A stretch of 64,000 nucleotides of DNA from Candidatus Eiseniibacteriota bacterium (GTDB taxonomy: Bacteria; Orphanbacterota; Orphanbacteria; Orphanbacterales; Orphanbacteraceae): NCBI GenBank assembly GCA_024276995.1, contig JAJRWB010000078.1:1-64000 (forward strand), written 5' to 3'. Under the pieces are notes generated by a model. It made no database searches. It had not been told where the DNA came from and saw only the letters and a program-made list of their open reading frames with translations. The translations under genes and the position numbers were made by a program. Every line of letters starts with the position of its first letter. The first letter of the stretch is position 1. This document shows positions 1-9,424 of this stretch, piece by piece.

Positions 1-2
1 TC

Positions 3-155
3 GAAAGGAGGTTCGAAGAAGTCAGGAGAAGGACGCGCCCCATGGGCGTCTTCGCCGACAGAACCAGCATGGAAAGAATCCTGTTCGCTGTCTTTTCCTA
101 CGAAAACACCAAACAGGGAACCGGTACCCCGTTTCTCGTGACACAATACTCTTGA
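3..155 (+). CDS. C-terminal end of a mutator/IS256-like transposase, cut by the window edge
   Basis: An open frame enters from the left edge and ends at TGA 153-155, giving about 50 residues. It contains the run EVRRRTRPMGVF followed by SMERILFAVF. An R-R-R-T-R-x-M-x-x-F run near the C-terminus is typical of mutator/IS256-type transposases. The other two plus-strand frames across this stretch read as low-complexity basic peptide, so this frame looks the most protein-like. No terminal inverted repeat was recognised downstream before the next gene. It could be an intact element continuing to the left or an old remnant. The family call rests on one short motif recalled from family knowledge. Confidence 0.4.
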   Translation, partial: ERRFEEVRRRTRPMGVFADRTSMERILFAVFSYENTKQGTGTPFLVTQYS

Positions 156-271
156 CGTCACCGTCCCCGCGGCGGAGCAAATGATTGGCATTACGGCATC
201 GGCCTGGACTATGCTCGGCGGGTGTCGCGTTCTCCCGCTCCGCCCGAAACCGGACGCACGGGTGTGCCGTA

Positions 272-300
272 TTGAAAATGTAGTGAATCCCGGGTATCGG
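272..300 (+). promoter_or_regulatory. Possible promoter of the ABC transporter operon
   Basis: TTGAAA (272-277), a 17-base spacer and TATCGG (295-300). The -35 is close to consensus and the -10 is moderate. It lies about 25 bases before the ATPase start, leaving room for the GGAGGGG ribosome site at 315-321. Confidence 0.35.
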
Positions 301-325
301 GTATCGATGACCGTGGAGGGGTGTG

Positions 326-1195
326 ATGTTGAAAATCGAGAACCTTTCGAAGACGTACCGGAACGGCGTGCGCGCCCTGCGCGGCGTGACCCTCGAGATC
401 CCGAAGGGGATGTTCGGACTGCTCGGGCCGAACGGGGCGGGAAAATCGACGCTCATGAGGACGATCGCGACGTTGCAGGACGCGGACGAGGGCTCGATCC
501 GGCTCGGCGACATCGACGTGCTCGCCGAGAAGGATCGCGTGCGGCGACTTCTCGGCTATTTGCCGCAGGAGTTCGGCGTCTATCCAAGAACCTCGGCGCT
601 CGCGATGCTCGATCATCTCGCGGTGTTGAAAGGGATCACCGGCAGGGGGGAGCGCCGCGACGTGCTGGAAGCGCTCCTCATCCGGACGAACCTCTACGAT
701 GTCAGGAAGCGGCGACTCGATACGTTTTCCGGGGGGATGAAGCAGCGCTTCGGCATCGCCCAGGCGCTTCTCGGCGATCCGGAACTGATCATCGTGGACG
801 AACCGACCGCCGGCCTCGACCCCGAAGAGAGAAACCGCTTCCATAACCTGCTGAGCGAAATCGGCGAGAACGTGGTGGTGCTCCTGTCCACCCATATCGT
901 CGAGGATGTGCGCGACCTTTGCACTTCGATGGCGATCCTTTCGAATGGCGAAGTCCTCCTCGCCGGGGACCCGTCCGGCGCCGTCGGGAAACTGCGCGGA
1001 AAGATCTGGGGGAAGAAGATCGAGCTGGCCGATCTGGAACGTTGCGAGAGCGAATACCGCGTCATTTCGAGACGCCTGTCGGCGGGACGCACTTTGATTC
1101 ACGTCTACAGCGACACTCCCCCCGCGCCCAACTTCGAGCCGGTGTCGCCCGACCTGAAGGATGTCTACTTCTGCGCTCTCAAGCGCGTCGCCTGA
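326..1195 (+). CDS. ABC transporter ATP-binding protein
   Basis: Cytoplasmic ATPase subunit of an ABC-2-type transporter, 289 residues. Walker A is GPNGAGKST (about residues 36-44), the signature is FSGGMKQRFG and Walker B is LIIVDEPTAGLD, followed by the switch His in LSTHIVEDV. The start is taken at ATG 326 because GGAGGGG (315-321) is well spaced for it; the GTG at 323 is too close. The next gene begins 16 bases after the stop and encodes a membrane protein with ABC-2 permease segments, so the two probably form one exporter. The pairing of such an ATPase with a permease/M1-peptidase fusion is known from Bacteroidetes-type genomes. The substrate is unknown. Confidence 0.9.
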   Translation: MLKIENLSKTYRNGVRALRGVTLEIPKGMFGLLGPNGAGKSTLMRTIATLQDADEGSIRLGDIDVLAEKDRVRRLLGYLPQEFGVYPRTSALAMLDHLAVLKGITGRGERRDVLEALLIRTNLYDVRKRRLDTFSGGMKQRFGIAQALLGDPELIIVDEPTAGLDPEERNRFHNLLSEIGENVVVLLSTHIVEDVRDLCTSMAILSNGEVLLAGDPSGAVGKLRGKIWGKKIELADLERCESEYRVISRRLSAGRTLIHVYSDTPPAPNFEPVSPDLKDVYFCALKRVA

Positions 1196-1211
1196 GCGGG
1201 GAGGGCAGCCT

Positions 1212-4200
1212 ATGCTCCGGGAGATTATCCTCTTCGAGGTCAGGTACCAGCTGAAGAGTCCCATCGTTCCCATGGCGGCGGTCCTCTTCTTTCTGATCAC
1301 GTTCGGCGCGGTCACCACCGATTCGGTCACCGTGGGCGGCGCGATCGGCAACGTGAACCGGAACGCCCCGTTCGTGATCATGCAGCTTCTCACCATGATG
1401 AGCGTCATCGGAATCTTCGCGATCACCGCGTTCGTCGCCGGGTCGGTGCAGCGGGACTTCGAGCGGAACACCCACGAAATCTTCTTCTCCACGCCGGCAA
1501 GAAAGATCGACTATCTCGCGGGACGGTTTCTAGGTTCCATGGTGACGTCGCTCCTGGTGCTCGCCGCCCCGGCGCTCGGCATTCTCGCCGGCAGCTTCAT
1601 GCCGTGGCTCGCTCCCGAGAGGCTCGGGCCGTTCTCCGCCGTCCCGTACATCTACACGTTTCTCCTCTTCGTCGTTCCCAACGCTCTCTTTCTCGGCTCG
1701 GTCTTCTTCACTCTCGCCGGAACGACGAAGAACATGCTGTTCACCTACCTCGGGGTGGTGGCGTTCTTCGTTCTCTACTCCCTCGCCGGCGTGCTGGGCG
1801 AACACATGGAGAACCGTACCCTTGCGGCGTTGATCGACCCGTTCGGCCTTGCCGCGCAGAACGTCGCCACGCGGTACTGGACGATCGTCGAACGGAACAC
1901 CCTCCTTCCCGGCGTGGGCGGCGTGATCGCGGCGAACCGGTTGATCTGGTTCGGTGTCGCCGTGGCGGTGTTCGCCGCGGGTTACGTCCTCTTCCGCCAC
2001 GAGCCGCGGAAGAAGCGCGCGGCGCGAAGCTCCCGGAGCGGCGGCGCCTCGATGAGGCGCATCGCCCCCGGCTCCCGCCGGGAAGCGGCCCTCCCCGCCG
2101 TGATCAACCGGCCGAAGCCTTCGTTCACCGCCGGCACGACGTTTCTCCAGTTTCTCCGGCAGGTATCGTTCGAGACGACGGCGATTCTGAAGAGCGTTCC
2201 CTTCATCGTCATCCTCGCTTTCGGCATTCTGAACGTGGCGGGAAACGCCAACTCGATCGGTGAGAGGTTCGGTACGTCGATCTATCCGGTGACCCATTTG
2301 ATGCTCCAGTCGATGTCTAACGCCTACTCGTTTCTTCTCGTGATCATCATCACTTTCTACGCGGGGGAACTGATCTGGCGGGAGCGATCGCTCAAGCTCC
2401 ACGAGGTGATCGACGCACTCCCCGTCCCCGACGGCGCGTTGCTGGCGGCGAAAACGATCGCCCTTTTCGCCGTAACCACCGTATTTCTTCTCTTCGGCGT
2501 TCTCGCCTCCATGGGGATTCAGCTCTTTCACGGCTACCATCGGTTCGAGCCGCTCCTCTACCTGAAGGGGATCGCCGTCCAGGGGGTACCGTTCCTCTTC
2601 GCCGCGGTGCTTGCACTCTTCGTCCAGGTGGTGTCGCGGAATCGTTTCTTCGGCTACCTCGTGATGATTCTCTTCCTGATCAGCCGTGCCGTCTTCGCTC
2701 TGCTCGATTTCAACCATGTTCTTTATAGCTACGGCGGCCTCGGAGCGATGCCGTATTCCGACATGAACGGTTACGGCGCTTTCGTCGAGCGTGCCCTCTC
2801 GCTCGGCGTCTACTGGACGTTCTGTTCGGCGATCCTGTTCGTGGCGGCGCTCCTCCTGTGGCGGCGCGGCACCGGCGATGCCGCCCCGGTCGGCCGGCGT
2901 CTCGCCGCGATCGGCCGTCGCAGGGGCGCGGCCACGGCGCTGGCGATTTCGGCGGCGGGTTTCGTCGTCGCGGGTGTGTGGATCTATTGGAACACCAACA
3001 TACGAAACGACTATGTCTCTCCGAAGGAGGCGAGGGCACGGTCGGCGGAATATGAGAAGAAGTACAGGCCGATGAAAGACGCAAAGCTCCCGCGGATCGC
3101 CGCGGTTCGCGCCGACGTCGACATCTATCCCCATGAAAGAAATGTCTCGATCAGGGGCACGTACACCACGGTGAACAGGTGGGCCGTGCCCGTCGATTCG
3201 ATTTATATATCAATAAACCCGAGCGTAGTGATCCGGAAGATCGATATTCCGGGGTCAAAGATGGTTTTCGACGACGCGAAGCTCGGCTATTACATCTATC
3301 GTCTCGACGCGCCTCTCGCCCCGGGGGATACGCTGCCGATCCACTTCGACGTCGCCGTCGTAAGCCGCGGTTTCGTGAACGACGGATGGAATACCCGTGT
3401 CGTGCACAACGGAACGTTCTTCAACAATACCGACTTTTTTCCCATGCTCGGCTATGACGAATCGAGGCAGCTCATCGACCGGAACCGGAGAAGGCAGAAC
3501 GGCCTTCCTCCGGTGGAGCGGATGGCGCCGGTGGGCGATCTCTTCGCCCGACGGAACAGTTACATCAGTCGCGAAGCGGACTGGATCGATTTCGAAACGG
3601 TGGTGAGCACCTCGTCGGACCAGATCGCCATCGCCCCCGGTTATCTTCAGAAGGAGTGGGAGAAGGATGATCGCCGTTATTTTCACTACACCATGGATGC
3701 GCCGATCATGGACTTCTATTCCTTTCTTTCGGCCCGCTGGGAAGTGCGAAGGGGCGAATGGCGCGGTATGCCGGTGGAGGTCTACTACCAGAAGGGACAC
3801 GAGTACAACATCGACCGGATGATCGACGCGGCGAAGAAATCGCTCGACTACTGCAGCGCGAACTTCAGCCCGTACCAGCACAGGCAGCTTCGTATCCTCG
3901 AGTTTCCCGGGTACGCCGCCTTCGCCCAATCCTTCTCGAATACCATACCCTTCTCGGAGAGCATCGGCTTCATCGCGAATATCGAGAAGGACGACGATAT
4001 CGATTACGTTTTCTACGTCACCGCCCACGAGGTGGCGCACCAGTGGTGGGGACACCAGTTGCTCGGCGCGAACGTCCAGGGGGCCACCCTCCTTTCGGAA
4101 TCGCTCGCCCAGTATTCCGCCCTCATGGTGATGGAGAAGGAGTTCGGCAGGGAAAAGATGAGGAAATTCCTCAAGTACGAACTCGACAACTATCTGAAGA

Positions 4201-4832
4201 ACCGCTCGGGCGAACTGGTGGAGGAGATGCCCCTTCTCCTCGTCGAGAACCAGCAGTACATCCATTACAACAAGGGGAGCGTCGTCCTCTACGCATTGAG
4301 GGATTACATCGGGGAAGAGAAGCTGAACCGCGCCCTTTCAGACTACCTCGCGGAGAAGGCGTTCCAGGGACCGCCGTGGACGGTTTCCCTCGACCTGCTC
4401 GATCACCTCGAGGCGGTCACCCCCGATTCCCTTCGCTACGTGCTCGAGGACATGTTCGAGACGATCACTCTCTTCGAGAATCGCATGGTGGAGGCGCACG
4501 GGTCGCCGGAGGGCGATGGTCGATACGTGGTGACCCTCGAGGCGGATGCGAAGAAGGTGCGCGCCGACGGTCACGGCGTCGAAACACCCGTTCCGATCGA
4601 CGACTGGATCGATATCGGTGTGTTCGCCGACACGGTGACGGCGGCGGGGAAGAAGGAAGAGCGCGTCCTCTACCTGAAGAAGCACCATATCACCGGCGAC
4701 CCGGTGAAGATCACCGTCACGGTGGACGCGAAACCGGCGAGGGCGGGCATCGATCCATACAACAAGCTGATCGACAGGAACTCCGACGACAATGTGATCA
4801 AGGTGATCCTCCGGCGCGACGGGGGAGTGTGA
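1212..4832 (+). CDS. ABC-2 permease fused to an M1-type aminopeptidase domain
   Basis: A 1206-residue protein. The first ~600 residues carry two blocks of ABC-2-like membrane helices separated by a basic linker (about residues 270-310). The C-terminal part is an M1-type zinc peptidase with HEVAHQWWGH (first zinc His about residue 939) and the downstream glutamate in LLSESLAQYSAL, about 19 residues later. The classic GxMEN exopeptidase loop is not seen; the equivalent area reads FSESIGF. The start is placed at ATG 1212 after GAGGGCAG rather than at an upstream in-frame ATG inside the ATPase gene. With the preceding ATPase it likely makes a membrane complex with a peptidase domain outside the cytoplasm. 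The fusion architecture exists in database families usually annotated as ABC permease/M1 aminopeptidase. The substrate is unknown. Confidence 0.88.
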   Translation: MLREIILFEVRYQLKSPIVPMAAVLFFLITFGAVTTDSVTVGGAIGNVNRNAPFVIMQLLTMMSVIGIFAITAFVAGSVQRDFERNTHEIFFSTPARKIDYLAGRFLGSMVTSLLVLAAPALGILAGSFMPWLAPERLGPFSAVPYIYTFLLFVVPNALFLGSVFFTLAGTTKNMLFTYLGVVAFFVLYSLAGVLGEHMENRTLAALIDPFGLAAQNVATRYWTIVERNTLLPGVGGVIAANRLIWFGVAVAVFAAGYVLFRHEPRKKRAARSSRSGGASMRRIAPGSRREAALPAVINRPKPSFTAGTTFLQFLRQVSFETTAILKSVPFIVILAFGILNVAGNANSIGERFGTSIYPVTHLMLQSMSNAYSFLLVIIITFYAGELIWRERSLKLHEVIDALPVPDGALLAAKTIALFAVTTVFLLFGVLASMGIQLFHGYHRFEPLLYLKGIAVQGVPFLFAAVLALFVQVVSRNRFFGYLVMILFLISRAVFALLDFNHVLYSYGGLGAMPYSDMNGYGAFVERALSLGVYWTFCSAILFVAALLLWRRGTGDAAPVGRRLAAIGRRRGAATALAISAAGFVVAGVWIYWNTNIRNDYVSPKEARARSAEYEKKYRPMKDAKLPRIAAVRADVDIYPHERNVSIRGTYTTVNRWAVPVDSIYISINPSVVIRKIDIPGSKMVFDDAKLGYYIYRLDAPLAPGDTLPIHFDVAVVSRGFVNDGWNTRVVHNGTFFNNTDFFPMLGYDESRQLIDRNRRRQNGLPPVERMAPVGDLFARRNSYISREADWIDFETVVSTSSDQIAIAPGYLQKEWEKDDRRYFHYTMDAPIMDFYSFLSARWEVRRGEWRGMPVEVYYQKGHEYNIDRMIDAAKKSLDYCSANFSPYQHRQLRILEFPGYAAFAQSFSNTIPFSESIGFIANIEKDDDIDYVFYVTAHEVAHQWWGHQLLGANVQGATLLSESLAQYSALMVMEKEFGREKMRKFLKYELDNYLKNRSGELVEEMPLLLVENQQYIHYNKGSVVLYALRDYIGEEKLNRALSDYLAEKAFQGPPWTVSLDLLDHLEAVTPDSLRYVLEDMFETITLFENRMVEAHGSPEGDGRYVVTLEADAKKVRADGHGVETPVPIDDWIDIGVFADTVTAAGKKEERVLYLKKHHITGDPVKITVTVDAKPARAGIDPYNKLIDRNSDDNVIKVILRRDGGV

Positions 4833-4853
4833 TCGCCCGGGGGGTGCTTCGAG

Positions 4854-6938
4854 TCACTTCGCGATCCGTTTCATCATCCAGGAGAGCACCTCGTCGTACC
4901 ACACCTCGCTGTTCGCCGGCCGGAGTACCCAGTGTCCCTCGTCGGGGAAGTAGAGGAAGCGCGACTCGACGCCCATCAACTGGAGGGCGGTGTACATGCC
5001 GATCCCTTCCGATACGGGGCAGCGGTAATCCTTCCCTCCATGCACCACGAGCATGGGCGTGCGAAAAGCGCCGACGAACCGGTGAGGGCTGAAACGATTG
5101 AACGCCTTCCGGTTCGTGTGGGGAAATCCTCCGTGTTCTCTCTCCTCGAACCAGAGTTCCTCCGTGGTATACGCCATCGTTTCCGAATGGAAGATTCCAT
5201 CGTGGCAGACGAGGGCGCGGAAGCGGTCGGTGTGTCCCGCGATCCAGTTGATCATGAAGCCGCCGAAGCTGGCGCCCGCCGCCGCCATCCGATCGCCGTC
5301 GATGAAGGGGAATTCCTTCAGCAGGAAGTCGACGCCGAGCATGATGTCCCGGTAGCATTTCCCTCCCCAGTCGCGGGAGATTTCGTCGGTGAACCGCTGC
5401 CCGTACCCGACCGAACCGCGTGGGTTGAGAAAGGCCACCGCCGCCCCTTCCTTCGCGAAATACTGCGCGTTCCAGCGGTAATGAAAATGGTCGAGGAACG
5501 CCGACTGCGGGCCGCCGTGGATCAACAGGATGAGCGGGTATTTTCGTCCCTTCCGGAAACGGGGGGGACGGATAAGGAACCCGTGCACCGGCGTGCCGCC
5601 GGCGCCGGGATACCAGAACTCCTCGGCGTCGTTCATCTTCACGTGGGCGATCGCGTCGCCGTAGCGGGTGAGCCGCTCCGAAATCCCCTTTTCGGCGCTC
5701 CGGCGGCCCCTTTTCCCGGGACCGGGCGAAAGGTCGGGCCGGAAACTTTCGCCCAGATCGACGAGATGGAAATCGGCCGGTTCGGTGGTGCTTTCCCGGG
5801 TGACGAGAATCCGGCGATCGCCTGGGATGAGCCGGAAGACGCCGTTGTAGATGCCGCCGGTGAGCTGGCGCACGTCGCGCGATGCCCGGTCGATCCGGTA
5901 AAGCGACTGTCTCCCCCTGTCGACGGCGGAGAAGACGATCCCGCCGTCGGGAGCGATCTGAAATGTCGACGGGCTCCTGTCGAACCGCTCGAGCAGGGTT
6001 TCGGTCTTGCCGGTGGCGCGGTGGTAGACCTTGATCCTGTTCCTGTCGGCTTCGTACCCGGGCATGTCCATGGCGAGATAGGCGATCCCCGAGCCGTCCG
6101 GAAAATAGACCGGGTGATGATCGCACGCCTCCGAGGTGGAGATCGAAACCGGGTCGCCCACGGCGCGCAGTCCACGCAGTTTCTGGAGGAAGATACAGTT
6201 GTTCGTCGACCGCGCCACCACCTCGTCGGGATTCATGACGAAAGCGATCTCGTTTCCTTCGGGGCTGAATCGGTAGTCGATATCGGAGCCGAGCGCCACG
6301 GGAGGGGCGTCGCACGGATGGGGGGTGATATCGTTCATCCTTCCCGTCAAGCGGTCGACGAGGAAGATGTGGTTTCTCCTGTGGTCGCGCCATTCGTCCC
6401 AGTGGCGGAAGAGGAGGTCGTCCGCGATCCGCGCGGACGACTCCGGGTTGGAAAGGCCGTGAACACGCCACGGCGGCGGGTCGATCGGAGCACCTTTCGC
6501 CGTCCTCTTCGTCGCGCAGTGGGGGGAAACGACGACGTGCCTCGAGAAGGCGATCCGCCGCGAGTCGGCGGCCCATACCGGCGTGCCCGCGCCGCCCGGC
6601 CCGGCGGTGATCCTGTGCGCCTCGCCTGCGGCCACGGGAAGGAGCCAGATCTGTTCCCCCTCGTCGTCACGGTCGCCGACAAAGGCGATCCATTTCCCAT
6701 CGGGCGACCACGCGGGACGGGTGCTGTTCCCGCTTCCCGGCGTAAGTTCGGTGATCTCCCTCGTGTCGAACTCGAAAAGCCGGAGCGTGTGCCGAACCGT
6801 GTTCGTCTTGCTGTCGTACCGCGTGGCGACAAAGACGAAGCGTCTCCCGTCGGGCGAAACGTCGGGGCGGCTCACCCTGTCGATGGACATCAGGTCTTCG
6901 AAGGAAAGCGCCGATTCGCGCCTCGTGCGCTTCGCCAT
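4854..6938 (-). CDS. S9 family peptidase (acylaminoacyl-peptidase/DPP-like)
   Basis: A 694-residue serine peptidase of the prolyl oligopeptidase family. The N-terminal half is a TolB/WD-like beta-propeller with DGR and SPDG repeats such as SPDGRRFVFVA and SPDGKWIAFVG. The C-terminal alpha/beta hydrolase has nucleophile Ser557 in GASFGGF, an acid in HGGKDYRCPVSEG and the histidine in DEGHW. The start is fixed by GGAGGT upstream of ATG 6938. No signal peptide is visible (MAKRTRRESAL), so it is probably cytoplasmic and acts on short peptides, as S9C enzymes do. It converges with the permease/peptidase gene, with only 21 bases between the stops. Confidence 0.93.
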   Translation of the reverse strand: MAKRTRRESALSFEDLMSIDRVSRPDVSPDGRRFVFVATRYDSKTNTVRHTLRLFEFDTREITELTPGSGNSTRPAWSPDGKWIAFVGDRDDEGEQIWLLPVAAGEAHRITAGPGGAGTPVWAADSRRIAFSRHVVVSPHCATKRTAKGAPIDPPPWRVHGLSNPESSARIADDLLFRHWDEWRDHRRNHIFLVDRLTGRMNDITPHPCDAPPVALGSDIDYRFSPEGNEIAFVMNPDEVVARSTNNCIFLQKLRGLRAVGDPVSISTSEACDHHPVYFPDGSGIAYLAMDMPGYEADRNRIKVYHRATGKTETLLERFDRSPSTFQIAPDGGIVFSAVDRGRQSLYRIDRASRDVRQLTGGIYNGVFRLIPGDRRILVTRESTTEPADFHLVDLGESFRPDLSPGPGKRGRRSAEKGISERLTRYGDAIAHVKMNDAEEFWYPGAGGTPVHGFLIRPPRFRKGRKYPLILLIHGGPQSAFLDHFHYRWNAQYFAKEGAAVAFLNPRGSVGYGQRFTDEISRDWGGKCYRDIMLGVDFLLKEFPFIDGDRMAAAGASFGGFMINWIAGHTDRFRALVCHDGIFHSETMAYTTEELWFEEREHGGFPHTNRKAFNRFSPHRFVGAFRTPMLVVHGGKDYRCPVSEGIGMYTALQLMGVESRFLYFPDEGHWVLRPANSEVWYDEVLSWMMKRIAK

Positions 6939-6992
6939 GATTACCTCCATGGGTCGATACGTGGGCGCCCTCGGTGGGCGATAACGCTTCGC

Positions 6993-6998
6993 ATTATA
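6993..6998 (-). promoter_or_regulatory. Perfect -10 box for the S9 peptidase gene
   Basis: Reads TATAAT on the minus strand, about 55 bases upstream of the peptidase start. No good -35 was found at 16-18 bases. The rest of the 200-base divergent spacer (6939-7139) shows only the two ribosome binding sites. Confidence 0.35.
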
Positions 6999-7139
6999 GC
7001 GAATGAGCGCCGAACGCGCGAGTATCGCTCCTCGCGCAGGCCGGCGGGACGGCCCTTCGGTCCTTGCGCGAACGGCGCGTCGCAGATATCCTTTCCCGGG
7101 ACGGCGAATACGAAAACCACCCGCAGAAGGAGCAGGGAG

Positions 7140-8597
7140 TTGAAACTGATCGACGGCGTGAACGAGAAGGTGCGGAAACGAACCGCGCAGCGGTGCCGGG
7201 AGCGGGGAATCCGGATTCCCACGTTCGCGCAGATGAAAGATCCGTCCTCCCTGCCGGACGATATTCTGGAGCGGTTGCCCGCGGTTTCCATGGAAGAGGT
7301 CGATCCGATCAATCTCTTCCGCATCACCTGGAAGAACGATCCCGACACGGGACTCTTTCACGACAAGAACTTCATCGAGTTCCCCCGCGAACTCACCGGT
7401 GTCGACGCACGGATCGTCGGTCTCGTTGGGAAGCGGTTCCCCACGGGGGCGCACAAGGTGGGCGCCGGTTTCGGCTGTCTCGTTCCGCGCCTCGTGAGCG
7501 GCGGATTCGATCCGACCACCCAAAGGGCGGTATGGCCGTCGACGGGCAACTTCTGCCGCGGCGGTGCCTTCGATTGCGCCCTTCTCTCCTGCACCGCCGT
7601 GGCGATTTTGCCGGAGGGGATGAGCCGCGAGCGGTTCGAGTGGCTCGAGGGGATCGGATCGGAAGTGATTCGGACGCCGGGCACCGAGTCGAATGTGAAA
7701 GAGATCTTCGACAAGTGCAGCGAGATCCGGAAGAGCCGTCCCGATGACGTGATCTTCAACCAATTCGAGGAGTTCGGCAATTCCCTCTGGCATTACCACG
7801 TCACCGGAACATTCGTCGAGGAGGTCTTCCGCTCGGTCGCCTCGAAGGGGGACCGCCTTTCCGGCTGGATCTCGGCCACCGGATCGGCGGGGACGATCGC
7901 CGCGGGGGACTACCTGAAGAAGATTTCCCCCGGTCTGAAGATCACCGCCGCCGAGGCGCTCCAGTGCCCCACGCTCCTGCGAACCGGATTCGGTGAGCAC
8001 GGGATCGAGGGGATCGGCGACAAGCACGTACCGTGGATTCACAACGTGCGCAACACCGATTTCATCGCGGCCGTGGATGATCGGCGGTGTCTTTCGCTCC
8101 TTCGTCTCTTCAACGAACCGGCGGGGGTGAAGTTCCTTAAGGGCGAGGCGAACCTACCGGCGGCGTGGGAGAAGAATCTTCCCCTCCTGGGTATTTCGGG
8201 TATCTGCAATCTCGTGGCGGCGATCAAGACGGCCCGCCACTTCGAAATGGACGAGCACGATGTTCTTCTCCTTCCGCTCACCGATTCGGTCGATCTCTAC
8301 CGCTCGCGTCTCGACGAGCTGAAAGGCGCGCGGGGCGAACTCACGTTGCTCGATGCGGCCCGTACCTATGGACGCCATGTCGAGGCGATCGCGACCGACA
8401 ATGTGAAGGAACTCACCTTTGCCGACAGGAAGCAGATCCACAACCTGAAGTACTTCACGTGGGTGGAACAGCAGGGGAGAAGCTCCGCCGACCTGAACCG
8501 TCTTTGGGATCCGCGGTTTTGGGATGATATCTATGCTCAGGTGGAGGAACTCGACGAGGCGATCACCGCGTTCAACGCCGATATCGACAGGGCATAG
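7140..8597 (+). CDS. PLP-dependent fold-type II enzyme (cysteine synthase/tryptophan-synthase-beta superfamily)
   Basis: A 485-residue protein starting at TTG 7140, seven bases after AAGGAG. The probable PLP lysine lies in PTGAHKVGAGFG, the phosphate/substrate loop is in STGNFCRGGAF, and a glycine-rich cofactor loop ISATGSAGTIAAG follows. It is longer than ordinary O-acetylserine sulfhydrylases (about 310 residues) because of N- and C-terminal extensions. It resembles the family annotated only as PLP-dependent protein, beta subunit, in anaerobes. The substrate cannot be told from the sequence. It stands alone between the S9 peptidase and a convergent exported protein, so context gives no pathway. 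Confidence 0.8.
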   Translation: MKLIDGVNEKVRKRTAQRCRERGIRIPTFAQMKDPSSLPDDILERLPAVSMEEVDPINLFRITWKNDPDTGLFHDKNFIEFPRELTGVDARIVGLVGKRFPTGAHKVGAGFGCLVPRLVSGGFDPTTQRAVWPSTGNFCRGGAFDCALLSCTAVAILPEGMSRERFEWLEGIGSEVIRTPGTESNVKEIFDKCSEIRKSRPDDVIFNQFEEFGNSLWHYHVTGTFVEEVFRSVASKGDRLSGWISATGSAGTIAAGDYLKKISPGLKITAAEALQCPTLLRTGFGEHGIEGIGDKHVPWIHNVRNTDFIAAVDDRRCLSLLRLFNEPAGVKFLKGEANLPAAWEKNLPLLGISGICNLVAAIKTARHFEMDEHDVLLLPLTDSVDLYRSRLDELKGARGELTLLDAARTYGRHVEAIATDNVKELTFADRKQIHNLKYFTWVEQQGRSSADLNRLWDPRFWDDIYAQVEELDEAITAFNADIDRA

Positions 8598-8636
8598 CCG
8601 CCCCGTGCGGTGCCGGTCGGTCGGCCGGTTCGCCGG

Positions 8637-9173
8637 CTACTCCATCGGGTCGCCGGGACGGCGTGGATCGACTTCATCGACATCCCATTCGAAACCCACG
8701 TTCCACGACGGATTGTCGGCGCCGACGGTCCCGCCGAAAAGCGCCCCCGCGGCGGCCGCCGCTCCGGCGAGATACCACGTCGTCTTCTCCCCCCACAGGT
8801 TCGCGTTGTTCGCGAGACAGCCGGCCACCCACCCGAGCTTCATGCCGGCCCCCGCCCCTTTGAGCGCGGAGTCGTAACGGGAAAGTTTCACTTTTTTCGG
8901 GCCGAAAAGACCGGGCAGTTCCCTCGCCCGGGACGACATCATGAGCGAGAGGGCCCCTTCCCTGCCGGGCATCGCCGGCGGCGGAGGCGGCGGCACGACG
9001 AGCATGGTGGCGGAGAGACCGCCCTTTCCGGGAGCCTCCCGGTAGAAGAGAAGGGGGACACGAAGACGGGGTCCCACCGTCACCGGTGCGTCCGGCCCGT
9101 CCGCCGTTCCCGTCGAGGGAATGCCGAAGAGGAGGAGAAATACGAGGCTTCCGCCGGCGAGAGCGCGATTCAT
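8637..9173 (-). CDS. Small exported protein, unknown function
   Basis: 178 residues with an N-terminal signal peptide (hydrophobic core about residues 6-18, likely cut after STGTA). A PPPPPP run occurs near residue 62 and a hydrophobic Ala/Gly segment (AGAAAAAGALFGG) near residues 138-150 could be a membrane anchor or a glycine-zipper. I do not recognise a family. The start is supported by AAGGGA before ATG 9173 and by a consensus promoter just upstream. It is convergent with the PLP enzyme gene. Coding is further supported by the exported-protein N-terminus. Confidence 0.65.
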   Translation of the reverse strand: MNRALAGGSLVFLLLFGIPSTGTADGPDAPVTVGPRLRVPLLFYREAPGKGGLSATMLVVPPPPPPAMPGREGALSLMMSSRARELPGLFGPKKVKLSRYDSALKGAGAGMKLGWVAGCLANNANLWGEKTTWYLAGAAAAAGALFGGTVGADNPSWNVGFEWDVDEVDPRRPGDPME

Positions 9174-9211
9174 GTCGTCCCTTCCGCGGAGAGATCGGGG
9201 AGATCACCCGG

Positions 9212-9240
9212 ATCATAGACGATTGTAGCCTCCCGGTCAA
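9212..9240 (-). promoter_or_regulatory. Promoter of the small exported protein gene
   Basis: On the minus strand TTGACC (9240-9235), a 17-base spacer and TATGAT (9217-9212). The -10 lies about 38 bases from the start codon. Confidence 0.65.
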
Positions 9241-9279
9241 GTCGACCGCGCGGTCGCGGGAAGAACTTCATTTTTCTCA

Positions 9280-9308
9280 TGGACTTATTTCGTTGAATCT
9301 GGTAAAGT
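9280..9308 (+). promoter_or_regulatory. Probable extended -10 promoter of the first metzincin gene
   Basis: An extended -10 of the form TGG-TAAAGT (TG at 9300) with a weak TGGACT -35 (9280-9285) 17 bases upstream. The same TGG-TAA element precedes three other genes in this window. It leaves a leader of about 110 bases. Confidence 0.45.
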
Positions 9309-9424
9309 TATGTAACGTTGAGCGGGAGCGTTGCTCCAGGCGCTCATTCAAAAATTAAATCCGGTCTCCCGTTTCCACCCCCGCCGGTTCGTGAAACCTG
9401 AAAAACTCAGCAGGAGAGGTACAG

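Noticed and set aside
209-1492. Long minus-strand frame opposite the ABC ATPase
   Set aside because: It is open because of high GC and codon bias of the real plus-strand genes; the peptide is Arg/Glu/His-rich, with no motif and no ribosome site. The same applies to the other long antisense frames in the window.
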